From Betaproteobacteria bacterium RIFCSPLOWO2_12_FULL_62_58 (GTDB lineage Bacteria > Pseudomonadota > Gammaproteobacteria > Burkholderiales > SG8-41): a stretch of 55,889 nucleotides of DNA. Positions 18,313-29,038 of this stretch are shown here, in pieces. The position numbers and the translations under genes were made by a program. The notes beneath the pieces were generated by a model that made no database searches, was not told the origin of the DNA, and saw only the letters and a program-made list of their open reading frames with translations. Location of the stretch: assembly GCA_001772005.1 (NCBI GenBank), contig MERI01000201.1, positions 1 through 55,889 of the forward strand, written 5' to 3'. Position 1 is the first letter of the stretch. Each line of letters starts with the position of its first letter.

Positions 18313-18975
18313 TCAGTGCGCGGGCGTGGACTCGACCGCAGGTTCGATTTCGGGCGCCAACATCGTGCCGGCCTGCTCGTCGGGGTCCTTTGCCCCATCT
18401 GTTTCCGGAAGCTGCTCCACCGGGCCGGCGCTCTCGACCAGCGCGCCCAGCTCTGCGAGCGGCGGCAATTCTTCCAGCGAGCGCAGGTTGAGATCGTCGA
18501 GGAAGCTCTTGGTCGTGGCGTAGAGCGCCGGCCGTCCCGGCACTTCACGATGCCCGACGACGTCGATCCAGCCACGCATTTCCAGCGTCCTGACGATATT
18601 GCTCGATACGGTAACGCCGCGGATGTTCTCGATGTCGCCGCGCGTCACCGGCTGCTTGTACGCGATGATGGCGAGCGTTTCCAGCACCGCGCGCGAATAG
18701 CGCGGCGGCTTCTGGGGGTTCAGGCGGTCGAGGAACTCCTGGTACTCGGGCCGCGCGCGGAATCGCCAGCCGGAAGCAACGTTGACCAGTTCGACGCCCT
18801 TGCCCTGCCAGTCTTCGCGCAATTCTTCAAGCACTTTGCGCAACGTCTCGTTGCCAAGCTCTTCGCAAAACAGCTTGCTGAGCTCGGGAAGCGTCAACGG
18901 CTCCTGGCTGGTCAGCAGGGCGGTTTCCAGAACCGTTTTGACGTGGGCGAGATCGCGATTGGATGCTTCTTCCAT
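18313..18975 (-). CDS. scpB: Segregation and condensation protein B
   Basis: 220-residue ScpB, the paired winged-helix kleisin-binding subunit of the SMC-ScpAB condensin that compacts and segregates the chromosome. Family blocks are [23 protein letters not shown] and [23 protein letters not shown], followed by [13 protein letters not shown]. The last 45 residues are acidic and apparently disordered. It follows scpA by 14 nt on the same strand, the standard pairing. Confidence 0.96.
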   Translation of the reverse strand: MEEASNRDLAHVKTVLETALLTSQEPLTLPELSKLFCEELGNETLRKVLEELREDWQGKGVELVNVASGWRFRARPEYQEFLDRLNPQKPPRYSRAVLETLAIIAYKQPVTRGDIENIRGVTVSSNIVRTLEMRGWIDVVGHREVPGRPALYATTKSFLDDLNLRSLEELPPLAELGALVESAGPVEQLPETDGAKDPDEQAGTMLAPEIEPAVESTPAH

Positions 18976-18989
18976 TTCCTGTTTCCGGT

Positions 18990-19802
18990 TTATTCAACAA
19001 CGGCGAGGCGGCCGCTGCGCAACTTCACATAAATCGTCGCGTATGCCGCCTGCTGCGTGACTTCGATCAGATTTTCGCGCGCCAGCTCGAGGATGGCGAG
19101 AAAACTCACGATCAGCACCGCGAGGCCCTCTTCCGGCGCGAAGAGTTCGGCAAACTCGATGAATTTCGCATCCTGCAGGCGACGCAGAATGCGGCTCATG
19201 TGCGCACGTACCGACAGCTGCTCGCGCGTCACCGTGTGGTGGCGGTTGACTGCGGCGCGGTTGAGCAGCGCAAGCCAGGCCATGCGCAGGTCTTCGAGAT
19301 CGACTTCAGGCAGGCGGCCGGTTGTCGCCTGCTCGAACAGCACCTGGATCAGCGCGAAATCGCGGCCCGCCTGCGGCAGTTCGTTCAGTTTTTGCGCCGC
19401 GAGCTTCATCCGCTCGTATTCGAGCAGCCGGCGCACGAGTTCGGCGCGCGGATCTTCCTCGCCGGCATCGGCGCCGGTGGGTCGTGGCAGCAGCATCCGC
19501 GACTTGATCTCGATCAGCATCGCGGCCATCAACAGGTATTCGGCGGCGAGTTCGAGCTGGCGCGAGCGCATCATCTCGACATACGTGAGGTACTGCTGCG
19601 TAAGCTGCGCCATCGGGATGTCGAGGACGCTGATGTTTTCCTTGCGGATCAGATACAGCAGAAGGTCGAGCGGCCCCTCGAATTGTTCGAGAAAAATCTC
19701 CAGCGCATCGGGAGGAATATAAAGGTCCTGCGGAAACTCGAGCAAAGGCTGGCCGTAGACCTTGGCGATCGGTGCAGCAGCGACGGGAGCGACCTCAGTC
19801 AT
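18990..19802 (-). CDS. scpA: Segregation and condensation protein A
   Basis: 270-residue kleisin subunit of SMC-ScpAB. The N-terminal SMC-binding segment contains [17 protein letters not shown], followed by QYLTYVEMM and [21 protein letters not shown]. The C-terminal winged helix lies at about 200-265. The ATG at 19802 starts MTEVAPV; a longer frame upstream encodes unrelated basic sequence. It is transcribed after trpS and before scpB. Confidence 0.96.
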   Translation of the reverse strand: MTEVAPVAAAPIAKVYGQPLLEFPQDLYIPPDALEIFLEQFEGPLDLLLYLIRKENISVLDIPMAQLTQQYLTYVEMMRSRQLELAAEYLLMAAMLIEIKSRMLLPRPTGADAGEEDPRAELVRRLLEYERMKLAAQKLNELPQAGRDFALIQVLFEQATTGRLPEVDLEDLRMAWLALLNRAAVNRHHTVTREQLSVRAHMSRILRRLQDAKFIEFAELFAPEEGLAVLIVSFLAILELARENLIEVTQQAAYATIYVKLRSGRLAVVE

Positions 19803-19921
19803 GCAGGAACACCCATCGAAATTCGGGAGTTTCAGCGCAACGCGCAGGGAAAAGACCGCTGCCTGTCGATTGTAATTCTGCCATCGCCACATTTTACAGC
19901 GAAAACGTCAGGCTTGACGTT

Positions 19922-21124
19922 TTAACTGTAGCTGAGCCCCATCACCTCGCGCACGTCCCGCAGCGTCTCCTGCGCCAGCTTGCGCGCCTTTTCACAACCG
20001 TCGGCGACGATGCTTCTGACCAGTGTCGGGTCCTCGAGATACTGCTCGGCACGCTCGTGCATCGGTTTCTGCTCCGCGAGCACGGCGTCGATCACCGGCT
20101 GTTTGCACTCGAGGCAGCCGATACCGGCGCTTCTGCAGCCCTGCTGCACCCACTGCTTTTTGTGATCGTCGCTATACACGAGGTGCAGCTGCCATACCGG
20201 GCATTTTTCGGGATCGCCGGGATCGGAGCGCTTCACGCGCGCGGGATCGGTCGGCATGGTGCGGATTTTCCTGGCGACGCTGTCGGCGTCTTCCCTGAGC
20301 GAAATCGTGTTGTTGTACGACTTTGACATCTTCTGCCCGTCCAGCCCCGGCATCTTCGAGGCTTCGGTGAGCAGCGCCAGCGGCTCGGAGAGTATGACTT
20401 TGCCACCCCCTTCGATATAGCCGAACAGTCGCTCCCGGTCGCCCAGCGTGAGGTTCTGCGTCTCCTCCAGCAGTGCGCGCGCCGCCGCCAGCGCGGCGCC
20501 GTCTCCCTGCTCCAGATATTTCGTGCGCATCTGGCGATAGAGCCTGGCACGCCGCGCGCCGAGCTTTTTCACCGCGGCTTCCGCCTTGCCCTCGAAACCC
20601 GGCTCGCGGCCGAAAACGTGATTGAAGCGGCGCGCGATCTCCCGCGTGAATTCGATGTGCGGCACCTGGTCTTCGCCGACCGGGACCCGGTTGGCGCGGT
20701 AGATCAGGATGTCGGCGCTCTGCAACAGCGGGTAACCGAGGAAACCGTAAGTCGAGAGATCCTTGTCGGTAAGCCTGTCCTGCTGGTCCTTGTAGGTCGG
20801 CACGCGCTCCAGCCATCCGAGGGGCGTGATCATCGACAGCAGCAGATGCAGCTCGGCGTGCTCCGGCACACGCGACTGGATGAACAGCGTCGACTGCGCG
20901 GGATCGACGCCGGCGGCGAGCCAGTCGATCACCATGTCCCACACGTTTTGTCCGATGATCTCGGGCGTGGCGTAGTGCGTGGTCAGCGCGTGCCAGTCGG
21001 CGACGAAAAAGAAGCATTCGTACTCGTGCTGCAGCATGACCCAGTTCTTGAGCACGCCATGGTAATGCCCGAGATGCAGGCTCCCCGTGGGGCGCATGCC
21101 GGACAGAACGCGGTTGGTGAACAC
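19922..21124 (-). CDS. trpS: Tryptophanyl-tRNA synthetase
   Basis: 400-residue class I aminoacyl-tRNA synthetase that charges tRNA-Trp. The HIGH-type motif is GSLHLGHYHG near residue 14 and the KMSKS loop is intact (GQKMSKSYNN). The length matches the longer betaproteobacterial form, with an insertion that E. coli TrpS lacks. The start is a GTG at 21124 (reads MFTNRVLSG). It lies 21 nt downstream of the M50 protease gene on the same strand. Confidence 0.97.
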   Translation of the reverse strand: MFTNRVLSGMRPTGSLHLGHYHGVLKNWVMLQHEYECFFFVADWHALTTHYATPEIIGQNVWDMVIDWLAAGVDPAQSTLFIQSRVPEHAELHLLLSMITPLGWLERVPTYKDQQDRLTDKDLSTYGFLGYPLLQSADILIYRANRVPVGEDQVPHIEFTREIARRFNHVFGREPGFEGKAEAAVKKLGARRARLYRQMRTKYLEQGDGAALAAARALLEETQNLTLGDRERLFGYIEGGGKVILSEPLALLTEASKMPGLDGQKMSKSYNNTISLREDADSVARKIRTMPTDPARVKRSDPGDPEKCPVWQLHLVYSDDHKKQWVQQGCRSAGIGCLECKQPVIDAVLAEQKPMHERAEQYLEDPTLVRSIVADGCEKARKLAQETLRDVREVMGLSYS

Positions 21125-21145
21125 GTTGTTGTTGCCGCCCGGGAA

Positions 21146-21844
21146 TTAGAGCACGTTCGCCAGCCTGAGCAGGTCGGTCATGGACACGCCCAATAAGCCG
21201 GCGATGAGAGACATCATGATGCCGATCAGCGGCCACATGATGATCCCGAGCGCGCCGGTGAACAGCAGCACGATCAGGATGACGAAGCCGTACGGTTCGA
21301 TGCGCGCGACCTGATAAGCAAGGCGGTGCGGCAGCAAGCTCACCAGGATGCGGCCGCCGTCGAGCGGCGGCAGCGGCAGGAGGTTGAGCACCATGATGAT
21401 CACGTTGAAGAAAACGCCGGCAGCACCCATCAGCGCTAGCGGCAGCGCGAAGTACTGACCGGACGACGCCAGGCCGATTTTCACGGTCAGCGCCCAGAAC
21501 AATGCCATCAGCAGATTGCTGAACGGCCCGGCGGCCGCGACCCACAGCATGTCGCGCTTGGGATGGCGCAGGTTCGCGAAATTGACCGGCACCGGCTTCG
21601 CCCACCCGAACAGAATCCCGCCCCCGCCGAAAAGCTTCGATAGCGCGAGCAGCGCGAGCGGCAGCGCAACGGTTCCGATGGGATCGATGTGGCGCAGCGG
21701 ATTGAGACTGACGCGGCCCTCGGCGTAGGCGGTCAGGTCGCCGAAGTACTTGGCGACGTAGCCGTGCGCGGCCTCGTGCAGCGTGATCGCGAAAACGACG
21801 GGCAGCGCGTAGATGGCAATGGTTTGGACGAGGTTTAGTTCCAT
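21146..21844 (-). CDS. Site-2-protease-like M50 metalloprotease
   Basis: 232-residue membrane metalloprotease of the small M50/S2P group. The zinc motif HEAAHG is near residue 23 in the first helix, and the second ligand motif is NLLPLPPLDGG. Five to six hydrophobic segments are visible. The ATG at 21844 (MELNLVQ) is preferred; a TTG two codons earlier is possible. A degenerate repeat tract ends almost at the start codon, so no ribosome-binding site is evident. Substrates of this housekeeping-linked subgroup are not known. Confidence 0.92.
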   Translation of the reverse strand: MELNLVQTIAIYALPVVFAITLHEAAHGYVAKYFGDLTAYAEGRVSLNPLRHIDPIGTVALPLALLALSKLFGGGGILFGWAKPVPVNFANLRHPKRDMLWVAAAGPFSNLLMALFWALTVKIGLASSGQYFALPLALMGAAGVFFNVIIMVLNLLPLPPLDGGRILVSLLPHRLAYQVARIEPYGFVILIVLLFTGALGIIMWPLIGIMMSLIAGLLGVSMTDLLRLANVL

Positions 21845-21850
21845 CAGCAA

Positions 21851-21977
21851 AAGTGATGAGTTATGAGTGATGGGTGATGGGTAACAGCCATGGCCTGCTG
21901 AGTCCGTATGGAATTCTAACAGGTTGTCGCTTCATCCTTCTTCGCCTTCCCATTACTCATTACTCATCACCCATTGC
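21851..21977. repeat. degenerate ATGAGT/GATGGG tracts forming an inverted repeat
   Basis: GTGATGAGTTATGAGTGATGGG (starting about 21851, given here in part) is the near reverse complement of the CATTACTCATTACTCATCACCC tract at 21952-21973. The two arms flank about 70 bp between the protease and the YciO-type gene. The right arm runs into the 3' end of the YciO-type gene. Similar degenerate tracts occur near 22670-22705, 35714-35746 and 38298-38320. Confidence 0.6.
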
Positions 21978-22600
21978 TTTGCGCCGAAGGGCGCAATGCT
22001 CCCTTTCCCTACGCGCGTGATCACCGGCGCGTCGCCCGTGAGATTGACCACCGTCGTCGGCTCGATGCCGCACCAACCGCCGTCGAGGATCAGGTCCACC
22101 TGGTGCTCGAGGCGGTCGCGCATCTCCTCGGCGTCGTTGAGCGGCGCGTCGTCGCCGGGCAGCAGCAGCGTGGATGAGAGCAGCGGCTCGCCCAGTTCGG
22201 CGAGCAGCGCGCGCACCACCTTGTGGTCAGGCACGCGCAACCCGATGGTTTTGCGGCTCGGGTGCTGCAGCCGCTTCGGCACTTCACGCGTGGCCTGGAG
22301 GACGAAGGTATAGCTGCCCGGCGTGGCGGCCTTGAGCAGCCGGAACTGGCGGTTATCGACCTTGGCGTAGACAGCGATCTCCGCGAGGTCGCGGCATACC
22401 AGTGCGAAATGATGCCGCGCGTCGATCTGGCGGATGGCGCGGATGCGCTCGACTGCGGCCTTGTCGCCCAAATGACAGCCGAGCGCGTAGCAGGAATCGG
22501 TCGGATAGACGATGACGCCGCCGCCGCGCACAATCTCCGCCGCCTGCTTGATGAGCCGCGGCTGCGGATTGTCGGGATGAATGGTGAAGAACTGAGCCAC
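21953..22600 (-). CDS. Sua5/YciO/YrdC-family L-threonylcarbamoyladenylate synthase-like protein
   Basis: 215-residue YrdC-fold protein, closest in layout to the YciO branch (IHPDNPQPRLIKQAAEIVRGGG). Visible motifs are VIVYPTDSCYALGC, the KAATPGSYTFVLQA block and LTGDAPVITRVGKG. YrdC/Sua5 proteins make threonylcarbamoyl-AMP for tRNA t6A; whether YciO members do so in vivo is unsettled. The GTG at 22600 (reads MAQFFTIHP) is chosen over an upstream ATG because homologous sequence begins there. The final residues after FGAK are encoded by a degenerate repeat tract and are probably not conserved. Confidence 0.92.
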   Translation of the reverse strand: MAQFFTIHPDNPQPRLIKQAAEIVRGGGVIVYPTDSCYALGCHLGDKAAVERIRAIRQIDARHHFALVCRDLAEIAVYAKVDNRQFRLLKAATPGSYTFVLQATREVPKRLQHPSRKTIGLRVPDHKVVRALLAELGEPLLSSTLLLPGDDAPLNDAEEMRDRLEHQVDLILDGGWCGIEPTTVVNLTGDAPVITRVGKGSIAPFGAKQWVMSNE

Positions 22601-22704
22601 GAAAAGCAACGCGGAATGATGATCGATGAACGCGGAACGGCAGAGCCTTCGAACGGGAGTTGCCAAGCCGTGTCATTCATCGCTCATCGTTCATCGTTCC
22701 TCGT

Positions 22705-23535
22705 TCAGAATTTTTCCCACACCGGTGTGCAGCCGGCGGGCAATTCGGGCAATTCACCCAGATCGCAGCGGCTTTCTCCGGGCCCGTGGAAATCCGAGCC
22801 CGCCGATGCGAACAGGCCAAAGCGCCGCGCATGGTGTGCCCAAGTGACGAATTGATCGGCGGTGTGACTGCCGGTGACGACTTCGACTGCGGCGCCGCCC
22901 AATTCGGCGAAGTTCGCGAGCAGCGCGTCACGTTGCCGGTCGTCAAGCTTGTAACGCCCGGGGTGGGCAAGCACCGCGATGCCGCCGCTCGCCTTGATCC
23001 AGTGCAGCGCCTGCTCGAGGCTCGCCCACTGGTGCGGCACATAGCCGGGCTTGCCGGTCGCGAGATATTTCCTGAATACCGTCTGCACGTCGCGCGCATG
23101 CCCGCGCTCGACCAGAAAACGCGCAAAGTGGGTGCGGCTGACGAGGTCCGGATTGGCCGCGTAGGAACGCGCGCCCGCCAGACTGTCATCGATCCCCGCT
23201 TGCTCGAGCTCGGATGCGATACGTGCGGCGCGCTGCCCGCGCCCGCTGCGGATTTGCTCCAGACCCGCGGTGAGTTCGGCGTTCTCGGGATCGATATGCA
23301 GGCCGACAACATGCAGCGTCTGGCCGCCCCACGTCACCGAAATCTCAACACCATCGATAAACGTGATGCCTACCTGCGCGGCACGCGTGCGCGCCTCGTG
23401 CAGACCGCTGACTTCATCGTGATCCGTCAGCGCTAACGCGCGCACCCCGCGCTCGCGGGCGCGCGCCACCAGCTCGGCTGGCGTCAGCAGCCCGTCCGAA
23501 CGCGTCGAGTGGCTATGCAGGTCGACGTTCGGCAT
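22705..23535 (-). CDS. PHP-domain phosphoesterase (RNase AM/YciV-like)
   Basis: 276-residue PHP-family metal-dependent phosphoesterase. Signature motifs are VDLHSHSTRSDG at the N-terminus, ALTDHDEV near residue 38, DGVEIS, VLAHPGRY near 195 and SAGSDFHGPG near 245, together forming the trinuclear metal site. The length and order match YciV/RNase AM, a 5'-3' exonuclease that trims rRNA and degrades short RNA and DNA. It is followed on the same strand by the YciO-type gene, as in many proteobacteria. Confidence 0.94.
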   Translation of the reverse strand: MPNVDLHSHSTRSDGLLTPAELVARARERGVRALALTDHDEVSGLHEARTRAAQVGITFIDGVEISVTWGGQTLHVVGLHIDPENAELTAGLEQIRSGRGQRAARIASELEQAGIDDSLAGARSYAANPDLVSRTHFARFLVERGHARDVQTVFRKYLATGKPGYVPHQWASLEQALHWIKASGGIAVLAHPGRYKLDDRQRDALLANFAELGGAAVEVVTGSHTADQFVTWAHHARRFGLFASAGSDFHGPGESRCDLGELPELPAGCTPVWEKF

Positions 23536-23692
23536 CGAACAAAAATGAGATAAGAATCATGATGCTATGCCAAACAAGCCCCGGCATCATACCAAAAGCA
23601 CAGCGGGTCACGAGAAGTGTTTCAGGCGTTGGCTCTACCGCATTGCGGGCAACCCGCCGGCGGCCGGAAAACGCAAGCTTCAAGCGGCTGAG

Positions 23693-24316
23693 TTACGCGC
23701 GCTTCCCGTGCAGGCGGCTCTGCGCCGGCACATGCTGCGCCAGAAACTCCATCTGGTCGGCGAGAATGCGGCGATTGGTGAGAATCAGGTATTCAGCGCG
23801 ATTCGGCACGTACGGCAGGTACACGAGCTCCATGTCCGCTTTTTCCGGCGTGCGGTCGCTTTTTTTCTCGTTGCACGAGCGGCATGCGGTCACCACGTTC
23901 ATCCACATGTCCCTCCCGCCGCGCGAAAATGGCACCACGTGATCGCGCGTCAGCCGGGAAATCGGGAACATGCCGGCGCAGTAAGCGCAGATCTGGCGGT
24001 CGCGATGGAACAGTTCGCGATTGTTGAGCGGCGGCACCTGGCTGAACGCCTTCATCGCCATCGCCTTGCCCTTGATCGCGATAATGCTCGCCGCGGTAAT
24101 GCTCGAGCGCTCACCAGTGATGCGATTGAGTCCCCCGTACACGGTAAACGCGCGTTCGCCGAGGCTCCAGGCGACCTGGTCCTTCGCGTAGTAATAGCAC
24201 GCGTGCTGCCAGCTGATCCAGCGATGCGGCACGCCGTGCGTGTCGAGCGTCAGGATCAGCGGGAATGCCCCGCGCGGCGCCATTTCCCGGTTAACAATGT
24301 GCACAGTGTCCAACAA
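23693..24316 (-). CDS. HNH endonuclease
   Basis: 207-residue HNH nuclease. The zinc-binding pair CAYC lies near residue 110 and a second CRSC about 40 residues later; between them RDHVVPFSRGG supplies the catalytic His region, followed by NVVTACRSCNEKKSDRTP. The N-terminal 90 residues are not assigned. The family is widespread and chromosomal in proteobacteria, with no clear role. Nothing beside it suggests a mobile or restriction cluster. Confidence 0.9.
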   Translation of the reverse strand: MLDTVHIVNREMAPRGAFPLILTLDTHGVPHRWISWQHACYYYAKDQVAWSLGERAFTVYGGLNRITGERSSITAASIIAIKGKAMAMKAFSQVPPLNNRELFHRDRQICAYCAGMFPISRLTRDHVVPFSRGGRDMWMNVVTACRSCNEKKSDRTPEKADMELVYLPYVPNRAEYLILTNRRILADQMEFLAQHVPAQSRLHGKRA

Positions 24317-24410
24317 ATGTTTCCTCTCGTCGCGTCGTCGACAAGGCCAAAAAATCCGTACTCCAGCAATTTACCACGTTTTTGAATCTTTGGTGGTTTT
24401 TCCCCCATGG

Positions 24411-24440
24411 TTGGCCTGCTGCAGCGCATCGCGGTATAAT
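24411..24440 (+). promoter_or_regulatory. candidate sigma-70 promoter for the RNA helicase gene
   Basis: TTGGCC at 24411-24416 and a perfect TATAAT at 24435-24440 are 18 bp apart in an AT-rich patch. Transcription would start about 115 nt before the helicase ATG, leaving a long 5' leader. Cold-shock-type control of such leaders is known for some helicases but is not shown here. Confidence 0.55.
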
Positions 24441-24560
24441 ATTATTTTGTGAATTACGAAGCCTGCTTATTCAATCGCACCGCTGTCCGTTGCCGGCATC
24501 CGCGATGACCGTCGTAACGGGTCCAACTGCCCGGCAGCGGGCCGAGCACCGCTCTCCAGG

Positions 24561-26012
<1,452 letters not shown>

Positions 26013-26044
26013 CCGGCGGGCCACCGCCCCGCTTCGGGTAAGCG

Positions 26045-26785
26045 ATGGAAGCGCTCTCCCTGCCGGAGCTGCTGTTCTTCTGCCTTATCGTCGTCCTTTC
26101 CTATGCCATCCGCGGCAGCGCGGGCTTCGGCGGAGTCACCGTGCCGCTGCTCGCGCTGATCCTGTCGCTCAAGATTATCGTGCCGGTGGTGACGGTCCTC
26201 GGTTTAATCTCCTCCTTCGTCATCCTCAAGAGTGATTATCGCTACATCGTATGGCGCGACCTCTGGAAGATCATGCCCTGGTCCGTTTTCGGCATTGCGC
26301 TCGGGCTTTACTTTTTCAAAACGCTGGACGCGCGCACGCTGGCGCAGGCATTAGGCGCTTTCGTGCTCGCCTACGGCGCCTATTCGCTGTGGGCTACCAC
26401 GCGTCCCGGCCTCGCGCTGCGGCTGCCGATGCGGGCGGTCACGCCGGCCGCCGGAACCCTGGCCGGTTTCGTGGGCACCATATTCGGGGCGATGGCGGGC
26501 GTGTTCTTCGCGCTTTATCTCGACCTGCTCAGATTCGCCAAGCACGAGTTCCGGGCGACAGTGGCCGCAATCCTGTTCGGCATGGGCGTGTTCCGCGGGG
26601 CCGGTTACATCGCGGTCGGCGCTTTCGGTCACGACGCGCTGCTTGCCTGTGCCGCAGCGCTGCCGATGATGGCGATCGGCATCTTCATCGGCAACCGCAT
26701 CCACGCCAATCTCGATCCGCTCATGTTCAAGCGCTTCATCGCGATTGTGCTCATCGTGAGCGGCGTGCCGCTTCTCTTGCGTTGA
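26045..26785 (+). CDS. TauE/SafE-family anion (sulfite/organosulfonate) exporter
   Basis: 246-residue membrane protein with about eight hydrophobic segments and two repeated halves. The family glycine motif appears as GSAGFGGVTVPLL near residue 25 and as GTLAGFVGTIFGAMAG near 142. TauE/SafE proteins are proposed to export sulfite, sulfoacetate or related anions. It lies between the helicase and rhodanese genes on the same strand. The link to sulfur is supported by the rhodanese downstream, but the substrate is inferred. Confidence 0.88.
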   Translation: MEALSLPELLFFCLIVVLSYAIRGSAGFGGVTVPLLALILSLKIIVPVVTVLGLISSFVILKSDYRYIVWRDLWKIMPWSVFGIALGLYFFKTLDARTLAQALGAFVLAYGAYSLWATTRPGLALRLPMRAVTPAAGTLAGFVGTIFGAMAGVFFALYLDLLRFAKHEFRATVAAILFGMGVFRGAGYIAVGAFGHDALLACAAALPMMAIGIFIGNRIHANLDPLMFKRFIAIVLIVSGVPLLLR

Positions 26786-26799
26786 GCCTTATGATGATC

Positions 26800-26836
26800 C
26801 CCTCCCCCTCAGGGGGAGGGCCAGGGTGGGGGTGGG
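26800..26836. repeat. CCCTCCCCCT-type hairpin repeat, copy 2
   Basis: CCCTCCCCCT and AGGGGGAGGG form an almost loop-less palindrome followed by GGGTGGGGGTGGG. It is related to the repeat at 15559-15641. A TATAAT hexamer (26840-26845) follows it directly and could be the -10 box for the rhodanese gene, though no good -35 is seen. Confidence 0.65.
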
Positions 26837-26879
26837 TTGTATAATCGGCCGCTTAGTTAGCCACCGATCGAAAGCCGTC

Positions 26880-28559
26880 ATGACCACACCTGAACGAGTT
26901 TCGGCACAGCAACTCAAATCCATGCTGCACGACGGCGGCGAGATCGCGCTCCTCGACGTGCGCGAAGCCGGCCAGTTCGGCGAATCGCACCTGCTCTTCG
27001 CAACGCCGCTCCCCTATAGCCGGCTCGAGCTCGACATCGGCACGCTCGTGCCGCGCCAGTCGGTGCGCATCGTGTTGTGCGACGACGGCGAACTGGGCGT
27101 CGCCGAACTCGCGGCGCAGCGCCTTCAGGCGATCGGGTATACGGACGTTGCCTTGCTCGACGGCGGCACGAAGAACTGGGCCGCGGCGGGCTACGCGCTT
27201 TTCAAGGGCGTCAACGTGCCGAGCAAACTGTTTGGCGAGCTCGTCGAGCACGCCTATCACACGCCGCGCGTGACGGCACGGGAACTCGTGCGCATGAAGG
27301 AATCCGGCGAGGACTTCATCCTCCTCGACGGCCGGCCGGTGAACGAGCACCACAAAATGACCATCCCCGGCAGCACCTGCTGCCCGAATGCGGAACTGCC
27401 GTACCGCATCGGCAGCATGGTTGAGAATCCCAAGACCAGGATCGTGGTCAATTGCGCCGGGCGCACGCGCTCCATCCTCGGCGCGCAGACGCTCATCAAC
27501 TTCGGCATCCCGAACCCGGTCTATGCGCTGGAGAACGGCACGCAAGGCTGGCTGCTCTCCGACCTCCAGCTCGAGCACGGTTCAGCACGCAAGTATCCGG
27601 ACAAGATCGATGAGTCCACGCTGCCCGCGCAGCAGGCGTCCGCGAAGAAGCTCATGGAGCGCTTCGGCATCAAGAGCGTCGCGGCGAAAGACGTGGAAGC
27701 CTGGCTCCGCGATTCCAACCGCTCGACGTATCTCATCGACGTGCGCACGCCGGAAGAGTTCAAGGCCGGCTCGATCCCCGGCGCGGCGCATGCGCCCGGC
27801 GGCCAGCTCATCCAGGCGACCGATCAATGGGTCGGTGTGCGCAACGCGCGCATCGTGCTGATCGACAATGAGGCCGTGCGTGCTCCGGTCGTCGCGAGCT
27901 GGTTGAAACAATTGGGCTGCGATGTCTACGTGCTCGAAGGCGGCATCACATCGGGACTCCAGGGACCACAAGCGGCCAGGCCCGCCCTGCCGACGCTTGC
28001 GGCAATCTCAGTCGTGGACTTGAAACACGCGCTCGATGCGCGCACCTCCACCGCGTTCGACCTGGCCGCGAGCATGAATTTCCGCAAAGCGCACATCCCC
28101 GGTAGCCGCTGGAGCATCCGCTCGCGCCTCATTGCAGCCTCGCGCAGCACCAAAGGCACGATCGTGCTGGTGGCGGACGATGCGGACATCGCGCGGCTGG
28201 CGGCAGTCGATCTGCTCGAAGCGGGAATCACGGAGGTGCGCTTACTTGACGGCGGCCTTGCCGCGTGGACAAGGGCTGGCCACGCAACCGTAGCCACACC
28301 GGATGTGCCGCCGAACGCCGAATGCATCGATTACCTCTTCTTCGTGCACGACCGCCACGCCGGCAACCGCGAAGCGATGAAGCAATATCTCGCCTGGGAA
28401 ACCGGCCTCATGGCCCAGCTCGACGAGCAGGACCAGGCGGCGTTCCATGTCGTTCCCTCCCCTGCTCAGCTCGCTGAACTGGCCATCACCGGGAAGGACG
28501 TGGCCGATGCGGTGGAATGGGCGCGCCGGGGCGGCGGCGCGGCGGAGAAGCGCAAGTAA
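26880..28559 (+). CDS. Four-domain rhodanese-like sulfurtransferase
   Basis: 559-residue protein of four consecutive rhodanese domains (about 1-115, 120-235, 260-365, 370-480) plus a C-terminal 80-residue helical tail. The active-site Cys position is filled in domain 1 (VLCDDGELG, Cys67) and domain 2 (NCAGRTRS, Cys192, the most canonical loop). In domains 3 and 4 it is replaced (VLIDNEAV, VLVADDAD). The inactive domains are probably structural. Active rhodaneses carry sulfane sulfur between thiols, thiosulfate and other acceptors. The ATG at 26880 starts MTTPERV. It stops 15 nt before the PIN-domain gene. Confidence 0.92.
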   Translation: MTTPERVSAQQLKSMLHDGGEIALLDVREAGQFGESHLLFATPLPYSRLELDIGTLVPRQSVRIVLCDDGELGVAELAAQRLQAIGYTDVALLDGGTKNWAAAGYALFKGVNVPSKLFGELVEHAYHTPRVTARELVRMKESGEDFILLDGRPVNEHHKMTIPGSTCCPNAELPYRIGSMVENPKTRIVVNCAGRTRSILGAQTLINFGIPNPVYALENGTQGWLLSDLQLEHGSARKYPDKIDESTLPAQQASAKKLMERFGIKSVAAKDVEAWLRDSNRSTYLIDVRTPEEFKAGSIPGAAHAPGGQLIQATDQWVGVRNARIVLIDNEAVRAPVVASWLKQLGCDVYVLEGGITSGLQGPQAARPALPTLAAISVVDLKHALDARTSTAFDLAASMNFRKAHIPGSRWSIRSRLIAASRSTKGTIVLVADDADIARLAAVDLLEAGITEVRLLDGGLAAWTRAGHATVATPDVPPNAECIDYLFFVHDRHAGNREAMKQYLAWETGLMAQLDEQDQAAFHVVPSPAQLAELAITGKDVADAVEWARRGGGAAEKRK

Positions 28560-28574
28560 TCGGGCGCTGCGCGC

Positions 28575-29021
28575 GTGGCAACCCTGAAGCCGCCGCGTGT
28601 CGTGCTCGACACCAATGTCGCGCTGTCCGCGCTGGTGTTCGGGGGCGAGACCCCGCGCGCCCTGCGCGACGCGTGGCACAGCGGGCGCTGCGAGCCCTTG
28701 CTCTCGTCAGCCACTGCGGCTGAACTGATCCGCGTGCTGGCCTACCCCAAATTCAAGCTGACGGCTGCGGAGCAGGAAAACTTGCTGGCTGATTACCTGC
28801 CCTTCTGTACCATCGTGCGCATGCCGGCGAAGCTGCCCAAAACCCCGGCGTGCCGCGATCCATTCGACCGGCCATTTCTCGAACTCGCCCTCGCCGGAAA
28901 AGCGCAATACTTGATCGCTGGCGATGGCGATTTGCACAGCCTTGCAGGCGGGTTCGGCTGTCCGATCGTCACCGTGGCAACCTTTTTCGAATCATTGCAT
29001 CCGATTGGCGAAAGAAAATGA
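28575..29021 (+). CDS. PIN-domain protein, toxin-like, without a visible antitoxin
   Basis: 148-residue PIN-fold nuclease of the group annotated as toxin-antitoxin toxins. Acidic catalytic positions appear in VVLDTNVALSAL near residue 12, an E in AAELIRVL near 50, CRDPFDRPFLELAL near 93 and AGDGDLHSL near 115. It starts with a GTG. The usual small antitoxin gene is not seen on either side: the rhodanese lies 15 nt upstream and an operator region follows. It may be a solitary RNase or a relic. Confidence 0.85.
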   Translation: MATLKPPRVVLDTNVALSALVFGGETPRALRDAWHSGRCEPLLSSATAAELIRVLAYPKFKLTAAEQENLLADYLPFCTIVRMPAKLPKTPACRDPFDRPFLELALAGKAQYLIAGDGDLHSLAGGFGCPIVTVATFFESLHPIGERK

Positions 29022-29038
29022 CAGGCGATAAAAGCTCC

